A stretch of DNA of 64,000 bases, taken from Leptolyngbyaceae cyanobacterium C42_A2020_001 (GTDB lineage: Bacteria; Cyanobacteriota; Cyanobacteriia; Leptolyngbyales; Leptolyngbyaceae). The stretch spans positions 124,001-188,000 of the forward strand of contig JACYLN010000115.1 in assembly GCA_015272515.1 (NCBI GenBank), given 5' to 3'. The notes beneath the pieces are model-generated. The model saw only the letters and a list, made by a program, of their open reading frames with translations, had not been told where the DNA came from and did not search any database. A program made the translations under genes and the position numbers. Shown here piece after piece: positions 25,335 through 35,405 of this stretch (position 1 is the first letter of the stretch; each line of letters opens with the position of its first letter).

Positions 25335-27152
25335 ATGTCTGCTGCCAAAGAACATTCCCAGTCAGAGAAGATTCATTTGCCTCGCACCAGCGAGTCTGAA
25401 GCACTGAAAAAAATTCGCCACACCACCTCTCATGTCATGGCCATGGCCGTGCAAAAGCTGTTTCCTAAAGCTCAAGTTACGATTGGACCGTGGATTGAGG
25501 ATGGCTTTTATTACGATTTCGATAGTCCCGAACCCTTTGCTGAGAAGGACTTGAAAGCCATTAAAAAAGAAATGGCGAAGATTATTCGACGCAAACTGCC
25601 TGTGATCCGCGAAGAGGTGAGCCGAGACGAAGCCGAGCGTCGTATCAAAGCGATTCAGGAACCTTATAAGTTGGAAATTTTGGAAGGGTTAGAAGACCCA
25701 ATTACCATTTACCACTTGGGAGAAGACTGGTGGGATTTGTGTGCTGGTCCTCATGTTGAAAATACGGCAGAGCTGAACCCCGACGCGATCGACCTTTTGA
25801 GCGTTGCTGGAGCTTACTGGCGCGGAGATGAAACCAAAGCCCAACTTCAGCGCATTTACGGCACCGCATGGGAAAACCCTGAACAACTGGCAGAGTTTAA
25901 GCGGCGTAAAGAAGAAGCCCTACGTCGCGATCACCGTAAGCTGGGCAAAGAACTGGGCTTGTTCATCTTTGCCGATCCGGTGGGACCTGGTCTACCACTG
26001 TGGACTCCGAAGGGAACTGTGCTGCGATCAACCCTGGAAGATTTTCTCAAGCAAGAGCAACTCAAACGCGGTTATCTTCCCGTCGTTACCCCCCACATTG
26101 CCCGCATTGATTTGTTCAAAACCTCCGGGCACTGGCAGAAATATAAGGAAGATATGTTCCCGATGATGGCGGAAGATGAGGAGGCGAAAGCGATTGAGCA
26201 AGGCTTTGTGCTGAAGCCGATGAACTGCCCCTTCCACATCCAGATTTATAAAAGCGAACTGCGATCGTACCGGGAACTACCCATGCGATTAGCAGAGTTT
26301 GGCACGGTCTACCGCTACGAGCAATCAGGTGAATTGGGTGGGTTGACCCGGGTGCGCGGTTTTACAGTGGATGACTCTCACCTGTTCGTCACCCCCGAAC
26401 AGTTAGAACAAGAATTCTTGAACGTAGTGGATTTGATCCTGTCTGTGTTCAAGAGTTTGCAGTTGAAAAACTTCCGTGCCCGCCTCAGCTTCCGTGATCC
26501 AACTTCCGACAAATACATTGGTTCCGATGATGCCTGGGATAAAGCAGAGAGTGCCATTCGTCAAGCGGCAGAAACGCTGGGATTACCCACGTTTGAAGGC
26601 ATTGGGGAAGCCGCCTTCTATGGTCCAAAGTTAGACTTCATCTTTCAGGATGCCCTCGATCGCGAGTGGCAACTTGGCACCGTGCAGGTAGACTACAACC
26701 TACCCGAACGATTTGAACTGGAGTACGTAGCAGAAGACGGAACCCGCCAGCGTCCGGTGATGATCCACCGGGCACCCTTTGGCTCCCTAGAACGGTTAAT
26801 TGGAATTCTAATTGAGGAATATGCGGGTGATTTTCCGCTGTGGCTTGCGCCCACCCAGGTTCGCTTGTTGCCCGTTGGCGAAGAACAGGTGGCGTTTACG
26901 AAGCAAATAGCAGCCCAGCTTCTAGGACTAGGAATCCGCGCAGAAGCCGATACCAGTGGCGAACGGCTCGGTAAACTGATTCGGAACGCCGAAAAAGATA
27001 AAATCCCAGTGATGGCAGTTGTGGGCGCGAAAGAAGTGGAGTCAGATTCTCTGAGTATTCGCACTCGTGCCTCTGGCGAACTTGGTGCCTTACCTGTTGA
27101 AGAGATAATTCAGCGTTTGAAAACCGCGAATCAGGAACATCGCGATTTTTGA
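25335..27152 (+). CDS. thrS: Threonine-tRNA ligase
   Basis: Class II aminoacyl-tRNA synthetase of 605 residues that charges tRNA-Thr. After a short N-terminal region come the editing-domain HxxxH motif (HTTSHVMAMAVQ) and the Cys-containing LCAGPHV. The catalytic motifs follow: motif 2 TVYRYEQSGELGGLTRVRGF, MNCPFHIQIY with the zinc Cys, and motif 3 with HRAPFGSLERLIG. The C-terminal anticodon-binding domain ends the protein. It lacks the TGS domain at the N-terminus, as many cyanobacterial ThrRS do. GGAG precedes the ATG. Confidence 0.97.
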   Translation: MSAAKEHSQSEKIHLPRTSESEALKKIRHTTSHVMAMAVQKLFPKAQVTIGPWIEDGFYYDFDSPEPFAEKDLKAIKKEMAKIIRRKLPVIREEVSRDEAERRIKAIQEPYKLEILEGLEDPITIYHLGEDWWDLCAGPHVENTAELNPDAIDLLSVAGAYWRGDETKAQLQRIYGTAWENPEQLAEFKRRKEEALRRDHRKLGKELGLFIFADPVGPGLPLWTPKGTVLRSTLEDFLKQEQLKRGYLPVVTPHIARIDLFKTSGHWQKYKEDMFPMMAEDEEAKAIEQGFVLKPMNCPFHIQIYKSELRSYRELPMRLAEFGTVYRYEQSGELGGLTRVRGFTVDDSHLFVTPEQLEQEFLNVVDLILSVFKSLQLKNFRARLSFRDPTSDKYIGSDDAWDKAESAIRQAAETLGLPTFEGIGEAAFYGPKLDFIFQDALDREWQLGTVQVDYNLPERFELEYVAEDGTRQRPVMIHRAPFGSLERLIGILIEEYAGDFPLWLAPTQVRLLPVGEEQVAFTKQIAAQLLGLGIRAEADTSGERLGKLIRNAEKDKIPVMAVVGAKEVESDSLSIRTRASGELGALPVEEIIQRLKTANQEHRDF

Positions 27153-27169
27153 GGGGTTTAAATTTGATA

Positions 27170-27200
27170 ATGGGTAATCGATGTTCAGCCTATTACCTAT
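27170..27200. terminator. Convergent hairpin between thrS and the VIPP1 gene
   Basis: ATGGGTAAT and ATTACCTAT pair over nine positions (one G-U) with a 13-base loop. No strong T run follows, so terminator function is only likely. Confidence 0.4.
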
Positions 27201-27210
27201 TCTCAATTCC

Positions 27211-27966
27211 TTAACCTTCTCGAATTTGTTGCCGCAGTTGCTCTAGTTCGGCATCCACTTCTGGTGTATTCAGTTGGCTAGCAGGAAGTTGGGCAGATTG
27301 AGATCCGGGTAGGCTTTGCCCAGATTTCATGGCAGTCAGTTCGGCTTCAATGTCGTCTGCCTGCCCCAGTTGCTCAAATCGTTTCTCCAAATCATCCATA
27401 CCCAGTTCGGCAACAGCTTCTGCCTGCGCCTCCATCTGCATTACCTTTTCTTCCATCCGCTCAAAGGCTTGCATGGCGCTTCCTGTGCCAACATTCCCTA
27501 GCATCTCGTTAATCTGCTGGGTGGCTTTGGCAGAGCGGGCACGGGCAATGTACAGGTCTTTTTTCGTCTTTGCTTCAGAAATTTTGCCTTCCAGCTTCAT
27601 CATGTTTTGCTTGAGCTGGGCAACGACGGTGACTTGCTGGTCAAGCTGCGTTTTCATGGCTGTAGCTGTTTCCTGGTAAGATTTGCGCCGGGTTAAGGCT
27701 TCTCTTGCCAGTGCATCATCCCCCTTTTGAAGGGCTAATTGTGCTCGACGATACCATTCGTCTGCCGTTGTCATTGCCTGGGAGTATTGCCGCTCCGTGC
27801 GTTTTTGGGTTGCGATCGCCTGAGCAACGGCCTGCCGCAACTGGATCAAATCTTCCTGCATATCCAATACGGTCTGCTCCAGAATTTTCTCTGGATCTTC
27901 GGCTCCACTCACTAAACTATTTAAGTTTGCACGAATCACCCGCCAGATTCGGTCAAAAAATCCCAT
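27211..27966 (-). CDS. vipp1: PspA/IM30 family membrane-remodelling protein (VIPP1)
   Basis: A 251-residue coiled-coil protein of the ESCRT-III superfamily, needed for thylakoid biogenesis and membrane protection. The amphipathic helix MGFFDRIWRVIRANLNSLVS is followed by EDPEKILEQTVLDMQEDL and long heptads to about residue 215. The C-terminal extension ending in a short acidic helix (VDAELEQLRQQIREG) marks VIPP1 rather than bacterial PspA. AGGAG supports the start. Peripheral on the inner or thylakoid membrane. Confidence 0.93.
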   Translation of the reverse strand: MGFFDRIWRVIRANLNSLVSGAEDPEKILEQTVLDMQEDLIQLRQAVAQAIATQKRTERQYSQAMTTADEWYRRAQLALQKGDDALAREALTRRKSYQETATAMKTQLDQQVTVVAQLKQNMMKLEGKISEAKTKKDLYIARARSAKATQQINEMLGNVGTGSAMQAFERMEEKVMQMEAQAEAVAELGMDDLEKRFEQLGQADDIEAELTAMKSGQSLPGSQSAQLPASQLNTPEVDAELEQLRQQIREG

Positions 27967-28040
27967 GACGTACTCCTAGTAGGGGTTGGGAAACAACCTT
28001 TTTCCAATACTACCCTACCTTCCCAAAGAATCATCCTGTC

Positions 28041-29480
28041 TCACGGCTTATAGACTTCAGCAGGAATCCCCTGCTTCCGAAGTTCTTCAGCCTGCGATTT
28101 GGCAGTCGCTTCATCCTGGTATGCTCCAAACTGGACTTTAGCTCCATCTGAGTAGTTCTTCACATAGGCATCTGGAACCTTCTGCCTGGCTTCATGCAGG
28201 GCTGAGTCGCTGGTGTATGGGGTTACAACTTTATAGTTGGATGGTTTGCTGGGAGCAGCGTTGACTGTTGAAGAGGGTGGCGGCGGTGTGCGATCGCCCA
28301 GCGAGTTAGACACCGGATTATTAGCTGGAGCCGTCGGCAAGGGTCTAAGACGGGGCGGTGGATTCGATATTCGCACTGGGGGAATGGAGGATTTGACAGG
28401 TGCTTTGTAGCTACGCGAAGGCTGGGGATTATAAGACCGTGACGGAGCTGGGTTGTAAGGGGCAATGGGTGCAGATACGCTACCAGAAGAGGGGGCAAGT
28501 TTGCGAGGGCTGGGCACATCTCCCGCGGGGGGAGCAGGTTCTGCTGCAGGCTCATTCATCTGAGGTGCAGATGGCACCACTGGTCCTGAATTGGCTGAGT
28601 TTGCTCCACCCGCAAGCCTAGAAACTCCCAGGTTGACGGGTTTTGTGACTTTGGAATTGGCGGATGGTTTGGCAGGAGGAGAATGGATGCCTCCAGGAGC
28701 GATCGCGCCTTCATCTAGCGGAATTGATCCCAATGTGCCGAGACTCAACTCTGGAAATTCTTGATCTGCCAGATTGGGTTGGGGCAAATTGGATGAATTT
28801 GCTTCGGGAGCTATGGCAGTGGTGGGGTTCCTCGTGTCTGAACGGTTAAACAAACGGCTGACGCTAGAAGGGTTCATCATCACAAACCCAAACATTGCGC
28901 TCGACATTAACATCAGCAGCATTGAACCAACCCCCAGCGGGGTCAACAGGCTTCGCATAAACCCTTGCTCTGCCTGAACGTTCGCTTCTTCCTGAGATAG
29001 GGCACGCAACAGTTCCTCTGAAGACTCAAGATAGTCATCAGGACCGTTGTGCAGCGCCGCCGCTAAATCAGATTCATCAGCCACCTGCGTGGCATACTGG
29101 CGGGCGAGCTGCTTAAGTTCCGGATAACCGGAGGATTCTAACTCGTTGCTAGAGGCGATCGCAATTTCTGCCAGAGGCGCTACGCTTGCCGTAGGATGAA
29201 ATCCTGAAGAGGATGGAGTTGGAAGCGGTTCAGGTGGTACATCCACAGGCATCAACTCCAGCGCTGTAGATACCTTCTTATAGGCTGGTGGACGAGGTTG
29301 ATAAAATGCTCTGCCCAGTGCTCGCTGCCGTCTGTAACGAACTAATTCATCTTCCAACTGCACATCGCAGTGAGTCAGCGCGTTCTGCAACACTGGATGA
29401 AGAGCGCGTTTCTCAGTAACGCCGTGCGGGGAAGGTTGAGCGGCTTGAGTTGGTGATTGTGCTGTGGAAGATTGACGCAT
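28041..29480 (-). CDS. SPOR-domain protein with one transmembrane segment
   Basis: A 479-residue protein. The N-terminal 180 residues are soluble and look disordered with helical parts. A membrane helix lies near residues 185-205 (GVGSMLLMLMSSAMFGFVMM), then a long Pro/Ser-rich linker, and the last 65 residues resemble SPOR (AYVKNYSDGAKVQFGAYQDE, then TAKSQAEELRKQGIPAEVYK), which binds septal peptidoglycan in other bacteria. A role in cell division or wall processing is inferred. The start is the ATG at 29480 with AGGAG seven bases upstream. Confidence 0.75.
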   Translation of the reverse strand: MRQSSTAQSPTQAAQPSPHGVTEKRALHPVLQNALTHCDVQLEDELVRYRRQRALGRAFYQPRPPAYKKVSTALELMPVDVPPEPLPTPSSSGFHPTASVAPLAEIAIASSNELESSGYPELKQLARQYATQVADESDLAAALHNGPDDYLESSEELLRALSQEEANVQAEQGFMRSLLTPLGVGSMLLMLMSSAMFGFVMMNPSSVSRLFNRSDTRNPTTAIAPEANSSNLPQPNLADQEFPELSLGTLGSIPLDEGAIAPGGIHSPPAKPSANSKVTKPVNLGVSRLAGGANSANSGPVVPSAPQMNEPAAEPAPPAGDVPSPRKLAPSSGSVSAPIAPYNPAPSRSYNPQPSRSYKAPVKSSIPPVRISNPPPRLRPLPTAPANNPVSNSLGDRTPPPPSSTVNAAPSKPSNYKVVTPYTSDSALHEARQKVPDAYVKNYSDGAKVQFGAYQDEATAKSQAEELRKQGIPAEVYKP

Positions 29481-29729
29481 GGTATGACTCCTAACCAATT
29501 CCTCATCCGTTCACCCTGATTCACCACTGCTGGAAGAAAACACTACATCTGGCGCAGCAACCAGGATAAATCAACAATTTAACGCTAATACTGTAGCAAC
29601 TTTTAAAGGACAGTGGTAGATTCCGTTCAGTATTAACCCAACCTGATTAATTTGAGTAGAAGCTGAGCCAAAGTTATACACTTCTTTACTTAGCCTGACG
29701 CAACTTTTTACGGAGTTTTTGAGCTAGCG

Positions 29730-30293
29730 ATGTCCTTCAAATCTCTCCATACAGTTCTTGGCACATTCCATACTCCTCACATTCGTCAAGAGCAACGGCG
29801 ATTCCAGCAATTATTGCAGGTCTGGGAGGATGTGGTCGGTCCAGTGGTGGCTGCACAAACCCGCCCCTTGACTTTGCAACGAGGGGTGTTGAAAGTCGCT
29901 ACGTCTAGTGCTGCCTGGTCACAAAATCTGGTATTTGAGCGGCAACGGATCTTGGACAAGTTGCATCAGGTCTTACCGCTGCCAATTTCTGACATTCGAT
30001 TTTCCCCGGCTCAATGGCATAGTACTCAATCAACGGGTTCCTTTCCGGGGGAGCACTACCAGGCTGAATTGTGGCGATCGCACCCTAGCCGGCTCACCAA
30101 TGCACCTCCTAAAAAACTGCTGCCACAACCTTCAGAGCCAGGAGACGCAGTGGCAGCGTTTCAAAATTGGGCAGTTGTGATGCGATCTCGAGCAGGCTCC
30201 TTACCGCTGTGCCCCGAATGCCAATGTCCAACTCCGATGGGTGAATTAGAGCGTTGGGGTGTTTGTTCATTGTGTGCGGCGAAGCGGTGGTAG
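29730..30293 (+). CDS. DciA-like (DUF721) protein with a C-terminal zinc ribbon
   Basis: A 187-residue protein. Residues 5-100 match DUF721/DciA, the ancestral loader of the replicative helicase DnaB (VWEDVVGPVVAAQTRPLTLQ; LKVATSSAAWSQNLVFERQR). A C-terminal extension has Cys pairs C161/C164 (or C166) and C179/C182, a likely zinc ribbon. The extension separates it from compact proteobacterial DciA. A replication role is inferred from the family. Confidence 0.8.
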   Translation: MSFKSLHTVLGTFHTPHIRQEQRRFQQLLQVWEDVVGPVVAAQTRPLTLQRGVLKVATSSAAWSQNLVFERQRILDKLHQVLPLPISDIRFSPAQWHSTQSTGSFPGEHYQAELWRSHPSRLTNAPPKKLLPQPSEPGDAVAAFQNWAVVMRSRAGSLPLCPECQCPTPMGELERWGVCSLCAAKRW

Positions 30294-30776
30294 AGGGATG
30301 GGGAATCGGGGATAGGGACTGGGATTTGTAATATTTGGAGCTGGGTTGCTGGAATGGGATAGCAATGCTTTGTAGCAACTATTCAGTATTCCTACTAGTT
30401 ATTTGGTTAAGGATTTAAACCTCACAGAAAATCTACTAAAGCCTACGGATACTGTTCCCTACGGATACTGTTCATTAAATCTGAAAGCTACCATTACTTC
30501 AGATGTATTCACTTGAAACATCGCTCTTTGTTTTAATTGATCCCTGCCGATTTTTTGTGGAAAACAATCCTGTTTGAGCGGATCAACTTTTTTGATAACC
30601 ATCTTGAAATGAGTCTTTTGGGGCAAATCCTAAAACAATCTAAAACTAAGTTTTGGGAATGGATCGCTAAGATGTCGGCAACGGGATGAGTTCAGGTGAT
30701 CATGCGTCAAAAGTGGTTGAAAACCGTTGTGGAAAATGGGGATCAGTATGCTGTACCTGGTTTGAGAGATTTTTTT
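30294..30776. other. Intergenic region with a G-rich tract and a 16 bp tandem repeat
   Basis: This 483 bp gap starts with a G-rich tract (30291-30332) of the same kind as the palindromes elsewhere in the window. At 30442-30473 a 16 bp unit (CCTACGGATACTGTTC) occurs twice without interruption. No RNA gene was recognised. The upstream extension of the following Cys-rich ORF to 30696 cannot be excluded. Confidence 0.5.
30442..30473. repeat. 16 bp exact tandem duplication
   Basis: Two adjacent identical copies of CCTACGGATACTGTTC. No associated gene or hairpin was found. Confidence 0.8.
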
Positions 30777-31088
30777 ATGAAAATGAGTTCCTCCTCTATC
30801 TCCTCCTGTTGTCACTGTCAATTTTATTTTCCAGAGGGGCGGCGCGGAGGACATTGTAAGAAATTAAATGTGTCGGTAAAAAGCCGTTGGACTGCTTGTA
30901 ATCTGGCAATTCCTCCGTTTGCTTCCACGTGGAAGGAGCTTGAAAGTCTTGCCCTTTGGAAGCAAAAAGTTTTGTTGCAAGAAGGCGTTGTCTTAGCGGT
31001 TGAGGCAACACTGAACACCGATCTACTGGAGGAAAACTGCCCATCGGTTGTTAGGGTTAACTCAAGATTTAGCTCGTCTTACGTTTAG
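30777..31088 (+). CDS. Cys-rich conserved hypothetical protein
   Basis: A 103-residue protein whose first half has the look of a small metal-binding fold: [20 protein letters not shown], then [11 protein letters not shown] (five or more Cys with Gly-rich turns). Proteins with this CCxC...GGHC...ACxLAxPPF pattern are, to my knowledge, cyanobacterial and unassigned. The start is uncertain: an upstream ATG at 30696 adds 27 residues, but GAGAG lies before 30777. The stop overlaps that of convergent menB by four bases. Confidence 0.6.
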   Translation: MKMSSSSISSCCHCQFYFPEGRRGGHCKKLNVSVKSRWTACNLAIPPFASTWKELESLALWKQKVLLQEGVVLAVEATLNTDLLEENCPSVVRVNSRFSSSYV

Positions 31089-31918
31089 GGAAGCCAGGGA
31101 TATTGTCGGAAATTGGGCGATCGCTTTTCTAAAAAGGCTTGCTTTCCTTCCGCCCCTTCTTCTGTCATGTAGTAGAGCATGGTGGCGTTTCCGGCGAGTT
31201 CTTGCAGTCCTGCTTGTCCATCACAATCGGCATTAAAGGCGGCTTTGAGGCAGCGAATCGCGATCGGGCTTTTGTCTAAAATTTCCATCGCCCATTGAAT
31301 CCCTTCTGCCTCAAGCTGTTCCACGGGCACCACACAATTGACCAAACCCATTTCCAGGGCTTGGTCGGCATTGTACTGGCGACACAGGTACCAAATTTCG
31401 CGGGCTTTTTTTTGCCCCACAATTCGGGCAAGATAGCTGGCTCCGAACCCACCATCGAAGCTGCCCACTTTAGGACCTGTTTGCCCAAACACTGCATTGT
31501 CGGCGGCGATTGTCAGGTCGCAGAGGATATGAAGGACATGCCCGCCGCCGATCGCGTAGCCCGCTACCAGGGCAATCACCACTTTGGGCATGGAGCGGAT
31601 CAGCTTTTGCAAGTCCAGCACGTTCAAGCGTGGTACTCCTGCCTCATCGATATAGCCTGCCTGCCCCCGCACACTTTGATCTCCTCCTGCACAAAAGGCA
31701 TATTTCCCGTCGGTATGCGGACCAGCGCCGGTAAACAACACTACCCCAATCTGCCGATCTTCCCGAGCATCACAAAACGCATCATAGAGTTCAACAATGG
31801 TTTTGGGACGGAAGGCATTGCGTTTGTGGGGGCGATTGATCGTAATTTTGGCGATGCCGTCTGCCTTGTGATACAGGATGTCTTCGTAAGATTTGGCGAT
31901 TTGCCAGTTAAGTTGCAT
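31085..31918 (-). CDS. menB: 1,4-dihydroxy-2-naphthoyl-CoA synthase
   Basis: A crotonase-fold enzyme that closes the second ring of O-succinylbenzoyl-CoA to DHNA-CoA in phylloquinone synthesis. Typical segments: [25 protein letters not shown] and [20 protein letters not shown]. The length of 277 residues from ATG 31918 is normal. This ATG lies inside the end of menD (11-base overlap), so the two are probably coupled; a TTG 27 bases earlier is less likely. Last gene of menF-menD-menB. Confidence 0.96.
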   Translation of the reverse strand: MQLNWQIAKSYEDILYHKADGIAKITINRPHKRNAFRPKTIVELYDAFCDAREDRQIGVVLFTGAGPHTDGKYAFCAGGDQSVRGQAGYIDEAGVPRLNVLDLQKLIRSMPKVVIALVAGYAIGGGHVLHILCDLTIAADNAVFGQTGPKVGSFDGGFGASYLARIVGQKKAREIWYLCRQYNADQALEMGLVNCVVPVEQLEAEGIQWAMEILDKSPIAIRCLKAAFNADCDGQAGLQELAGNATMLYYMTEEGAEGKQAFLEKRSPNFRQYPWLP

Positions 31919-33710
31919 AGGGATGAATCGAGATAGTTTGAGCAAAGGTACCTAAATGGGCTTGCCGCCAGCGGGCATCTGCCTTGCGATCGCAGCGCAG
32001 TTCCAGCACTCGAATGCCCGCATCCGGTAGGGGATTCAACTGGTTTTCCAGGTCCTCCCAACTAGAGATTACCTGATGCGCTACCCCGTAAGTATGGCAA
32101 AGCGCCGCAAAATCAATGGCTTGGGGTGTGGCAAAAAAGGTTTCAAATGGGGGATTAAATTGGGCGATCGGCAACATTTCAAAAATGCCGCCCCCGTTGT
32201 TGTTAATCAACACGATAGTGAGATGCCCGACAAACTGTTGTCGCAGGAGGAAGCCGTTCGTGTCATGCAACAGTGCCAGATCACCTGTAAGCATCACAGC
32301 AGGCAGTTGACGGTGGGCAATGCCAAGCGCTGTGGAAAGGCTACCATCGATGCCGTTGGCTCCCCGGTTAAAGTAGGGCTGAATTTGCGAGTTGCCCGAT
32401 CGCCAAAAAAATTCCACATCTCGTACTGGAGTACTGCTGCTAATGAACACAGGCGTTTTCGGTGGCAGCAGGTTTGAGAGCAGCCAGGCAGCTTTACCTT
32501 CAAATAACTCATTTGTTTCCTGCATAGTGCGATCTACAACTTGCCGCACCTGAAATTCTGCCCGATTCCACAAGTCCAAATAAGGGCTGATAGGAGCCGG
32601 ATCAGCCGTGAGCCACTCAGATAACGCTTCAACCGTGAGCGGTAAATGGGTGGTTTTGCCGTGCAGCGGGTCGAGGTTGCGATCGCCCGGATCAACAATC
32701 CACTGTTGAGGTTGAGTTGCCGTTAACCAGGTACGGACTTGCTTGCTGGTGGGCATTTCCCCAATCCGCACCACCACTTCAGGCGCAAGTTTTTGAGCCA
32801 GAATTGGGTTCCGCAAAATCAGATCATAGGTGGTGATCAGGTTGGGCACTTGATCGGCATAGTTTCGCAGTGGAGACAGTCCCTCTGCTAATACCGGGAA
32901 GCCCAGCGTTTTAGAAAGATGGGCGATCGCCTCAATATAAGCGTGGGGAGAGGCGGGTTGGGCGGGACCAGCCAGGATGACTCCGTGAGTGGTGGCGGGG
33001 AAAATGGGGAATGGGGAATGGAGGATGGGAGATGGGGAATGGGCTGCCGCCGTGAGCGTCAACCGACTGAGAAGGGGGGATGGGTGAGTTGTGGATGGGA
33101 GAGCGCTGAAGAAGGTGGTTTCGTTAAAGGTGAGGGCTTGAGCTTGAGCTTGAACTTCTGGTAAAGGAGCCAGGGGATCGCGGAAGGGTAAGTTGAGGTG
33201 AACGCAACCCGGAACGGGAAATAATGTGCGGTTCCAGGCATGGAGAATAGTTTGCCGCAGGTAATTCAGCAGTTCAGGTTTGAGGGATGGCAGTGCCAGT
33301 TCGGTATACCAGTTGGGAAAATTGCCGTACAGGTTGTGCTGGTTGATTGCCTGTCCAGCGTTACAGTCTCGCAGTTCGGGGGGACGATCGGCGGTCAAAA
33401 TCAGTAGGGGAACTCGGCTTTCCCGGGCTTCAATCACAGCCGGGTAGAAGTTAGCTCCTGCGGTGCCGGAGGTGCAAATCAATCCCACAGGACGCTTTTG
33501 TTGCCGGGCAAGCCCCAACGCAAAAAAACTGGCGGAGCGTTCATCTAACACCGGAATAGCTTCGATGTGGGAATGGCTGGCAAAGGCGATCGCCAACGGA
33601 GCAGAGCGTGATCCTGGACAGACAACAGCAGTTTTCAGTCCCAGCCGATGCAAGGTTTCCACCAGGATGGAAGTCCAGACCAGGTTTGTATTTGTGAAAT
33701 CAATCGGCAT
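31908..33710 (-). CDS. menD: SEPHCHC synthase MenD with a low-complexity insertion
   Basis: The thiamine-diphosphate enzyme that condenses 2-oxoglutarate and isochorismate. The N-terminal PYR domain has the ThDP glutamate in [16 protein letters not shown] and [14 protein letters not shown]. The C-terminal domain has the PP-domain blocks [17 protein letters not shown] and [14 protein letters not shown]. Residues about 203-239 ([20 protein letters not shown] and the next residues) are a Pro/Ser/His-rich insert at the junction with the central domain, encoded by a G-rich repeat on the + strand. The start was moved to the ATG at 33710, 22 bases after menF. Confidence 0.93.
   Translation of the reverse strand: MPIDFTNTNLVWTSILVETLHRLGLKTAVVCPGSRSAPLAIAFASHSHIEAIPVLDERSASFFALGLARQQKRPVGLICTSGTAGANFYPAVIEARESRVPLLILTADRPPELRDCNAGQAINQHNLYGNFPNWYTELALPSLKPELLNYLRQTILHAWNRTLFPVPGCVHLNLPFRDPLAPLPEVQAQAQALTFNETTFFSALPSTTHPSPLLSRLTLTAAAHSPSPILHSPFPIFPATTHGVILAGPAQPASPHAYIEAIAHLSKTLGFPVLAEGLSPLRNYADQVPNLITTYDLILRNPILAQKLAPEVVVRIGEMPTSKQVRTWLTATQPQQWIVDPGDRNLDPLHGKTTHLPLTVEALSEWLTADPAPISPYLDLWNRAEFQVRQVVDRTMQETNELFEGKAAWLLSNLLPPKTPVFISSSTPVRDVEFFWRSGNSQIQPYFNRGANGIDGSLSTALGIAHRQLPAVMLTGDLALLHDTNGFLLRQQFVGHLTIVLINNNGGGIFEMLPIAQFNPPFETFFATPQAIDFAALCHTYGVAHQVISSWEDLENQLNPLPDAGIRVLELRCDRKADARWRQAHLGTFAQTISIHPYAT
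32994..33103. repeat. G-rich repeat tract inside menD
   Basis: On the + strand this is a G/A-rich tract with repeated GGGGAATGGGG- and GATGGGAGA-like words. The same words occur between genes at about 30.3, 36.3 and 52.1 kb. It encodes the Pro/Ser-rich insertion in MenD without breaking the frame. Confidence 0.65.
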
Positions 33711-33732
33711 GAGGGATTGGAGAGTGGAGGTG

Positions 33733-35181
33733 TTAGACAAGGGCAGCCAGTAGCGCTTGCAGTTTCAACTGAACTTCCAACAGTTCTCGTTCTGGGTCAG
33801 ACCCAGCCACAATTCCCGCTCCGGCAAACAAACGAGCACGACAACCATCAATCAACGCAGACCGAATTCCTACTGCAAATTCTCCATCACCTCGATGATT
33901 AATCCAACCAATCGGTGCGGCATAGAGCGATCGCTCAAACGATTCATAACGGCAAATTTCTTCGCAAGTCACCTCACGCGGCATTCCGGCAACCGCAGGG
34001 GTGGGATGGAGTTCTGCCAGGATATCCAGCAAATGGACTGATGCTGGAACCATTGCCCGAATCGGGGTATGCAGATGTTGAATGTTAGAAAGTTGGAGCA
34101 ATCGCAACGGCGAGAGTTCAGGTGTGAGTCCCAGGCTGGTCAATTGGCGCGTAATGAAATCGACCACGATCTGATGTTCGTAATTATCTTTCTCGCTGTT
34201 GAGCAGTGCCTGTGCCTGTACCGCATCCTCACGAACCGTTTGCCCCCGTGGGGCTGACCCAGCCAGCGCATCAGTAACAAGTTGGCGGTTTTGCACACAT
34301 ACTAACCGTTCAGGACTCGCACCCACGAAGGATTGCCCCCGACCATTATTGACTGAAAAAACGTAGCAGTCTGGGTAGAGGCGGCGCAGGTTGTTGAGAG
34401 AATAGGCGGAGTGAAATGGCAACGGAGACCAAACATCCACGGCATGAGCCAGCACAATTTTGTTGAACACATTAGCTTGAATAGACTGTAGCGCTGATTC
34501 AACCGACTGCTTAAATGTGTTAGTTGGGGCAACATCCTGTTTAGATAACAATTCTAAATGCTGCATAGATGGTGCAAAACAGTTGTACTGAATGGCTTGA
34601 ATGTGTTGCAGCGTTTGCCAGAGTATATCAACGGTTGATGGTAGATGAGTCGTGCATTCAAGGATTAGATTGTTAACTACTGTACAGGTTTGATTGTGAC
34701 AAGCAATTTGCCATTTGGGTAAGAAGCAAGTTGCACCAGGAAAGGCTGAATCAACGGTGTGCAGGGAAGTTGCTTGAAAAGTGAAGTTACAAAAAAAGGT
34801 AGGACCTGTAAAGAGTGAGTTTAAATCGCCTGCAACAACGATGCGAGATAGGGTGGATTGGATAAAGCGTTTAATTTGGGTGAATCGCTGAGGACCTTTG
34901 CTATGGAAATGAACGACAGAATCGATCGCGGCGATCGCAGTTCGTTGAGGATGAGCGAAGTAATTCTTTCCAGTTTCTTGCTTTTCAAAATAAAAATTAA
35001 GTTGATTGGTGGCTGCCAATTCATTAAAAATTGCGAGCGGATCAACGGAATGAATTTCAAAGGTCAAGCTAATTAATTGGGAACTCTTTTCTTCAGATAA
35101 ACAACGTTGACACTGGAGGAGAAATTGATAGAGATCGCGTTGTTTTTGAAATCGTTGATTGCAATACTGTGTAACGACCAT
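33733..35181 (-). CDS. menF: Isochorismate synthase
   Basis: Chorismate-binding family enzyme (482 residues) that converts chorismate to isochorismate, first step of phylloquinone synthesis. The catalytic half is clear: ALAGSAPRGQTV, LNSEKDNYEHQIVVDFI, LHPTPAVAGMPREV and FAGAGIVAGSDPERELLEV. The N-terminal 200 residues are divergent, as is usual. Head of menF-menD-menB and divergent from menA. No clear ribosome-binding site at the ATG. Confidence 0.95.
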   Translation of the reverse strand: MVVTQYCNQRFQKQRDLYQFLLQCQRCLSEEKSSQLISLTFEIHSVDPLAIFNELAATNQLNFYFEKQETGKNYFAHPQRTAIAAIDSVVHFHSKGPQRFTQIKRFIQSTLSRIVVAGDLNSLFTGPTFFCNFTFQATSLHTVDSAFPGATCFLPKWQIACHNQTCTVVNNLILECTTHLPSTVDILWQTLQHIQAIQYNCFAPSMQHLELLSKQDVAPTNTFKQSVESALQSIQANVFNKIVLAHAVDVWSPLPFHSAYSLNNLRRLYPDCYVFSVNNGRGQSFVGASPERLVCVQNRQLVTDALAGSAPRGQTVREDAVQAQALLNSEKDNYEHQIVVDFITRQLTSLGLTPELSPLRLLQLSNIQHLHTPIRAMVPASVHLLDILAELHPTPAVAGMPREVTCEEICRYESFERSLYAAPIGWINHRGDGEFAVGIRSALIDGCRARLFAGAGIVAGSDPERELLEVQLKLQALLAALV

Positions 35182-35405
35182 GTAATAGAAGACAACACAA
35201 CTTGATACCCAGTATAGGTCTGTGAATCTCCCTGAGGAAGCTCTTAACAGCAGGTATCCAAAGTAGTTTGACTCATAAATGTAGCAATTGTTAACTATGT
35301 TTCAAAATTTAAACGGTTACGTCTTTGCTCCAGCTTCGGAGCCACATCATCCTAAAATGATGAAGCATCATTGCGCTCATTTATGCTTTTTAACATTTGC
35401 TGAAA

